From Acidimicrobiia bacterium (lineage in GTDB: Bacteria > Actinomycetota > Acidimicrobiia > Spongiisociales > ZC4RG35), in NCBI GenBank assembly GCA_009837815.1, contig VXSV01000139.1, positions 1 to 34,920 of the forward strand: DNA of 34,920 bases, in the 5' to 3' direction. The notes under the pieces were generated by a model. That model had not been told where the DNA came from and made no database searches. It was given only the letters and a program-made list of their open reading frames with translations. A program made the position numbers and the translations under genes. Below, one piece after another: positions 30,629 through 34,920 of this stretch (position 1 is the first letter of the stretch; each line of letters begins with the position of its first letter).

Positions 30629-32872
30629 CTATCCGGAACGGGACGCCGCGCCCGGCCCGAATCCGTCCAGCTTCTCCACCGCGGAGAGCATTAGTTCCCG
30701 CTTGGCTTTCAGACCCGGAAAAAAGATACTGGCCGAGGCGCGGGCGCCATGGCCGGAGATGGTCAGCACCCTTCCTACCCCCAGGGTGGCGTGGCGAACC
30801 CGGTCTCCCACCTCCACCCCCGACTGGCGGACGATCCGCCGGAAGGAACGCCCGCCGCCGGCCGGCGCATGATGGCGCCCCGCCGAAGATCCCCTCGCCG
30901 TTCCTTTCGCGGAGCGGGGGTGCTCCGGGCCCCCGACATGCTCCACCAGCTGCTCGGGGATCTCGCGCAAGAACCGGCTGGGGACCTGCGGATAGGGATA
31001 CCCTCCCACCATCCTGGTGTCGTCCCAGCTGAGGTGGAGCCTCTCCATGGATCGGGTGATCGCCACGTAGAAGAGCCGCCGCTCCTCTTCCAGTTGGTCA
31101 GGATCGGAGAGGCTGCGCTCGTGGGGGAACAGCCCATCCTGCATGCCCACCACGAACACCACCGGGAACTCGAGTCCCTTGGCGCTGTGAACCGTCATCA
31201 ACGCCACCGCCCCGGCGCCTTCGTCGAGATTGTCGGGATCCGACACCAGCGAGGCCCCTTCCAGGAATCGACCAAGTTGCTCCAAAGACGCCAGGTCATC
31301 CTCCAGGGTGGAGTCAAACTCGTACGCCACCCGGGAGAGTTCAGCCAGGTTGTCGGAGCGGCCCTCGGCCTCTATACCCCCTTCGGCAGTCGCCATCTCC
31401 GCCAGTCCCGTATCGAATATGGCGCTTTCCGTGGCCCGCCCCACCCCATAGGACTCAAGGTGTGCTTTGATCGAGGCCAACACTTCCGCCAGTTGCTGCA
31501 CCCCTCTACGCGCCCGGGTCGAGATCCCGGGGATCTCATCGGCCCTTTCCAAACCCTCCCGGAGGCTCACCTCCTCGGCTGAGACGAACCGCTCCAGGTG
31601 GCCCAGCGAGGTCCGCCCTATCCCTCTCCGGGGGGTGTTGATGATTCGCCGCAGCGCCACCCCGTCGTCGGGGTTGGCCACCACCTGCAGGTAGGCCACC
31701 ACATCTTTTACCTCCCGCCGCTGGTAGAACGCCGCGGCGCCCACCACCTGATACGGCGCCTTGGACCGCCTCAGCGCCTCTTCGAAGGCCCGTGACTGGG
31801 CGTTGGTCCGGTAGAACACCGCCATGTCTCCCGGGTTGTAGCCCTCTGTGAGCAATCGCCGAACCCGGTTGGATACGAATCGAGCCTCACGGACGGCCCC
31901 CGACCCCCGATGGACGATGATCTGCTCCCCGTCATGCTGATCACACCACAGGTCCTTGGGGTCGGCTCGCTGATTGGCGCTGATGACCTCGTTGGCGGCG
32001 TCGAGGATGGTGGAGGTCGAGCGGTAATTGCGGTTGAGTATCACCCGGCGGGCTTCGGGAAAGTCCTCATCGAAACGATCGAAGTTCCGATAGTCGGCCC
32101 CTCGGAAGGCATAGATGGACTGATCGCTGTCCCCTACCACGAACAGGCTCCTGTGGCGCTTAGCCAAATCCCGGACCAGCAGATACTGGGCTTGATTGGT
32201 GTCCTGGTATTCGTCAACCAGCACATGGCCGAAGATGCCCTGATACCTCTCCAGCACCTCGGGAACCGCCCCGAACAATTCCACGGTCACCATGAGCAGA
32301 TCATCGAAGTCCATGGCCGACATCTGGAGAAGTCGCTGCTGGTAGAGCCTGTAGACCTCCGCCACCTCAACCGGGCCTTCTGTCCGGTCGAGGAAGGTCT
32401 CGTAGTCGATCAGACCGTTCTTGGCCTCGCTGATCTTGTTCAGGAGGCCCCGGGGGGACCGTCGACTGGCGTCCAAGCCCAAATCGTTGAGACATTGTCT
32501 GATAAGACGCACCGAGTCGGACCGGTCGTATATGGAAAAGTTCGACCGGTAGCCGAAGGCGTGCGCCTCGCGACGCAGGATGCGTGCGCAGGCCGAATGA
32601 AAAGTGGAGACCCACATGTCGTTCACCGTCGACCCGAGGAGTCCACCCACCCTCTCTCGCATCTCCCGCGCTGCCTTGTTGGTGAAGGTGATGGCCAAAA
32701 CGGCCCCGGGTCTGACTCCCATCTCCCTGATCAGATAGGCGATGCGATGAGTCAGCACCCGGGTCTTTCCCGATCCGGCGCCCGCCACCACCATCACCGG
32801 ACCCCCCGCAATGGTCACCGCGGCCTTCTGCTCTGGATTCAAGTCCTCAACAAGCGGGTGGGCGACGATCAT
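30629..32872 (-). CDS. pcrA: PcrA/UvrD-type superfamily 1 DNA helicase
   Basis: A 747-residue 3'-5' helicase. Landmarks are LNPEQKAAVTIAGGP (Q motif), Walker A GAGSGKT at 31-37, AITFTNKAAREMRERV, LVDEYQDTNQAQY (Walker B), VGDSDQSIYAFRGADYRNF, LNRNYRST, and MTVHSAKGLEFPVVFVVGMQDG. The C-terminal region has GDRVRHATLGVGRVL, a PcrA tail feature. The ATG at 32872 starts 1 bp after the guaA stop, so it is probably the second gene of a guaB3-guaA-pcrA run. It converges with tal across a 145-bp gap that holds only a weak GC-rich hairpin near 30507-30523. Confidence 0.95.
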   Translation of the reverse strand: MIVAHPLVEDLNPEQKAAVTIAGGPVMVVAGAGSGKTRVLTHRIAYLIREMGVRPGAVLAITFTNKAAREMRERVGGLLGSTVNDMWVSTFHSACARILRREAHAFGYRSNFSIYDRSDSVRLIRQCLNDLGLDASRRSPRGLLNKISEAKNGLIDYETFLDRTEGPVEVAEVYRLYQQRLLQMSAMDFDDLLMVTVELFGAVPEVLERYQGIFGHVLVDEYQDTNQAQYLLVRDLAKRHRSLFVVGDSDQSIYAFRGADYRNFDRFDEDFPEARRVILNRNYRSTSTILDAANEVISANQRADPKDLWCDQHDGEQIIVHRGSGAVREARFVSNRVRRLLTEGYNPGDMAVFYRTNAQSRAFEEALRRSKAPYQVVGAAAFYQRREVKDVVAYLQVVANPDDGVALRRIINTPRRGIGRTSLGHLERFVSAEEVSLREGLERADEIPGISTRARRGVQQLAEVLASIKAHLESYGVGRATESAIFDTGLAEMATAEGGIEAEGRSDNLAELSRVAYEFDSTLEDDLASLEQLGRFLEGASLVSDPDNLDEGAGAVALMTVHSAKGLEFPVVFVVGMQDGLFPHERSLSDPDQLEEERRLFYVAITRSMERLHLSWDDTRMVGGYPYPQVPSRFLREIPEQLVEHVGGPEHPRSAKGTARGSSAGRHHAPAGGGRSFRRIVRQSGVEVGDRVRHATLGVGRVLTISGHGARASASIFFPGLKAKRELMLSAVEKLDGFGPGAASRSG

Positions 32873-32873
32873 C

Positions 32874-34412
32874 TCACTCCCACTCGATGGTGGCGGGTGG
32901 CTTGGAGGAGACGTCGTAGAGAACCCGGTTGATCCCCTCCACCTCTCCGATCACCCGCCGGGAAATGTTGGACAGCACCGGATAGGGGAGCCGGGCCCAG
33001 TCCGCCGTCATGGCCTCGTCGCTTTCCACCGCCCTCACCACCAGCGGATAGGCGTAGGTGCGCCCATCCCCCTGGACTCCCACCGATCGTATGGCCGGGA
33101 GGACCCCGAACACCTGCCACAGGTCGCGGTACAGACCAGCTTTCCGGATCTCGTCTAAAACGATCGCGTCGGCCCTGCGCAGCAGGTCAAGCCGTTCGGT
33201 GGTGACCTCTCCGATAATGCGAATCGCCAGGCCGGGGCCCGGGAAGGGGTGGCGCCAAACTATCTCCTCCGGCAGGCCCAACTGCTCTCCCACCGCACGG
33301 ACTTCATCTTTGAACAGGTCCCGGAGCGGTTCCACCAGCTCCAGTCTCATGTGCTCGGGAAGGCCGCCCACGTTGTGATGGCTCTTGATCACCGATGCGT
33401 CCCCGCCTCCCGACTCGATTACATCAGGATAGAGCGTCCCCTGAACCAGATAACTACACCCCGAGAGGCGGTCGGAAACCTCCTCGAACACTGTGATGAA
33501 GGTCTCCCCGATGGCTTTCCGCTTGGCCTCGGGGTCGGTCACTCCCGAAAGGGCGGCCAAAAAGCGCTCCTGAGCCTTGACATGAATCAGGTTTGTGGAG
33601 AAGTTTTCACCGAACACCTCTTCCACCTGTTCAGGCTCGTCCTGGCGGAGCAGACCATGATCTACGAACACGCAGGTGAGGCGATCTCCGATGGCCCGAT
33701 GCACGAGGGCCGCCGCCACGGCGGAGTCCACTCCCCCCGACAGCCCACACACTGCCCGGGACTCCCCGATCTGTCGGCTTATGTTCCGGACTTCTCTCTC
33801 GATGATCGACTGCGCCGTCCAGGAAGCCTGCACCCCGCAGGCTTCATAGAGGAACCTCTTCAAGACCTCGATTCCCTTGGGAGTGTGGGTTACCTCAGGA
33901 TGGAACTGCACCCCGTAGAAACCTCTGTTGCGGTCCTCCATGGCCGCCACCGGAGCTCCGGGAGTCCGAGCGGTGACTGCAAAGCCATCCGGCGCCTTCT
34001 CCACTGCGTCGCGATGGCTCATCCAAACCTCGGAGACATCCGGCAAGTCCTCCAGAAGAAGCGATGGGCCTGCCATCTGCATCGTCGTATTCCCGAACTC
34101 GCCTCCACCGGTGGCGGCCACCTTCCCGCCCAGCATTTCGGCGATGAGTTGGTGGCCGTAGCAGATCCCCAGCACCGGAACTCCCAGGTCCAGCAACCCT
34201 GGGTCGATGGAGACCGCGTCGGGTGAATAGACTGACGCCGGCCCACCCGAGAGCACGATTCCCGATGGGGAACGCTCTTTCGCCTCGTCCGCGGTGATCC
34301 GGGCGGGAACTATCTCTGAATGGACCCTGGCCTCCCGGATCCGGCGAGCGATCAGGCGGGCGTACTGAGCCCCCAGATCCACAACCAGCACCTTGTCGGT
34401 GGAACGGCTCAA
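32874..34412 (-). CDS. guaA: GMP synthase (glutamine-hydrolysing)
   Basis: A 512-residue enzyme that aminates XMP to GMP. The glutamine amidotransferase part has the triad C84 in GICYGHQL, H171 and E173 in [12 protein letters not shown]. The ATP pyrophosphatase part has the P-loop [13 protein letters not shown] (SGGVDS at 225-230) and VFVDHGLLR. The C-terminal dimer domain reads [17 protein letters not shown] and ends [12 protein letters not shown]. The start is a TTG at 34412 overlapping the guaB3 stop (TTGA). Confidence 0.97.
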   Translation of the reverse strand: MSRSTDKVLVVDLGAQYARLIARRIREARVHSEIVPARITADEAKERSPSGIVLSGGPASVYSPDAVSIDPGLLDLGVPVLGICYGHQLIAEMLGGKVAATGGGEFGNTTMQMAGPSLLLEDLPDVSEVWMSHRDAVEKAPDGFAVTARTPGAPVAAMEDRNRGFYGVQFHPEVTHTPKGIEVLKRFLYEACGVQASWTAQSIIEREVRNISRQIGESRAVCGLSGGVDSAVAAALVHRAIGDRLTCVFVDHGLLRQDEPEQVEEVFGENFSTNLIHVKAQERFLAALSGVTDPEAKRKAIGETFITVFEEVSDRLSGCSYLVQGTLYPDVIESGGGDASVIKSHHNVGGLPEHMRLELVEPLRDLFKDEVRAVGEQLGLPEEIVWRHPFPGPGLAIRIIGEVTTERLDLLRRADAIVLDEIRKAGLYRDLWQVFGVLPAIRSVGVQGDGRTYAYPLVVRAVESDEAMTADWARLPYPVLSNISRRVIGEVEGINRVLYDVSSKPPATIEWE

Positions 34413-34920
34413 CCCGTCTCCAACCGCCCCGACCCCATGGACACCTTTCCCTCGGTCAGGAAGGTGGGGGCGATCGCCACTTCAGCCTTTTGGAATTCGG
34501 AAATGTTCGAGTATCCCGTGGTGGACATGGACCTGCGGAGGGCCCCCAGCAGGTTGGTGCGGCCGTCGCTCTGCACCGCCGGCCCGACCATTATCTCCCT
34601 GAGCGTCCCACGGGTGGGAACCTTGATTCTCGAGCCCCGCGGCAGGGATGGATGGAAGGACGACATGCCCCAGTGAAAACCCGACCCGGGCGCTTCGCCG
34701 GCCGCCGCCAGTGGCGACCCCAGCATCACCGCGTCCGCTCCGCAGGCGATCGCCTTGGCTATCTCCCCTCCGGTTCGCATCCCTCCATCGGCGATGACAT
34801 GCACATATCTTCCGGTCTCCAACAGGTACTGGACCCGGGCGCCGGCCGCGTCGGCTATGGCCGTGGCCTGGGATACGCCCACGCCGAGGGACCCACGGGT
34901 CGCGCTTGCCGCCCCCGGAC
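34409..34920 (-). CDS. guaB3: GuaB3-type IMP dehydrogenase-related protein, C-terminal part (runs off window)
   Basis: The last 170 codons of a TIM-barrel protein whose start is beyond the window. [79 protein letters not shown] and QKAEVAIAP match the actinobacterial GuaB3 (IMPDH-related) group better than true IMPDH. The loop that in relatives holds the catalytic cysteine (GAACTTRG, recalled) reads GAASATRG here, with Ser (codon at 34906-34904) in place of Cys. It overlaps guaA by 4 bases. Confidence 0.85.
   Translation of the reverse strand, partial: PGAASATRGSLGVGVSQATAIADAAGARVQYLLETGRYVHVIADGGMRTGGEIAKAIACGADAVMLGSPLAAAGEAPGSGFHWGMSSFHPSLPRGSRIKVPTRGTLREIMVGPAVQSDGRTNLLGALRRSMSTTGYSNISEFQKAEVAIAPTFLTEGKVSMGSGRLETG

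Noticed and set aside
1-34920. tRNA, rRNA, CRISPR arrays, insertion sequences
   Set aside because: I read the intergenic gaps on both strands and saw no cloverleaf, direct-repeat array, transposase motif or terminal repeats. No scanning program was run.

Overview
The window is about 35 kb of high-GC, gene-dense chromosome from a bacterium that looks like an actinobacterium, probably an uncultured Acidimicrobiia-like lineage. The grounds are the block rpsB-tsf-pyrH-frr-cdsA preceded by xerC, dprA and comM, the sulfur-carrier cysteine route (CysO/Mec/CysM), a GuaB3-type protein next to guaA, the squalene genes hpnCDE, and frequent GTG and TTG starts. The taxonomic placement is inference; there is no rRNA gene in the window. 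I see no rRNA, tRNA or CRISPR array and no intact transposase.

Layout. 1-9567 is a minus-strand housekeeping block: trmD, rplS, lepB, yraN, comM, dprA, xerC, rpsB, tsf, pyrH, frr and the start of cdsA, with one small plus-strand membrane-peptide ORF near 7.2 kb. 9775-13863 is a plus-strand operon, hpnC-hpnD-hpnE-polyprenyl synthase, whose genes overlap by 4 bases; it would make squalene from farnesyl diphosphate. No squalene-hopene cyclase follows it. 13890-17222 looks accessory: a Phd/PIN toxin-antitoxin pair with an AT-rich inverted-repeat operator, a chromate-type transporter (chrA), a second DprA-like gene, and a short fragment that resembles the C-terminal end of a RecQ-phosphoribosyltransferase fusion.

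17223-29333 is a long minus-strand run: moeZ-mec-cysO-cysM (protein-thiocarboxylate cysteine synthesis), purH-folD (purine and one-carbon metabolism), a CaiB/BaiF protein resembling 2-methylfumaryl-CoA isomerase (Mct of the 3-hydroxypropionate bicycle), a split CPA2 antiporter with its RCK/Usp regulator, sucCD, and a small B12-binding subunit of a methylmalonyl-CoA-mutase-type enzyme. Divergent from the last gene is a transaldolase. The right end, all minus strand, carries a PcrA/UvrD helicase, guaA, and the 3' end of guaB3.

The systems most worth following are: the RecQ-PRTase remnant with its DprA-like partner; the Mct/mutase/SucCD group, which hints at C4/C5 acyl-CoA metabolism related to the 3-hydroxypropionate or methylmalonyl route; the complete cysteine cassette with a domain-swapped MoeZ; a SucD with an altered CoA loop and an insertion; and a GuaB3 that appears to lack the active-site cysteine. 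Nothing here is clearly a wholly new system. All family names rest on reading motifs, not on database searches.
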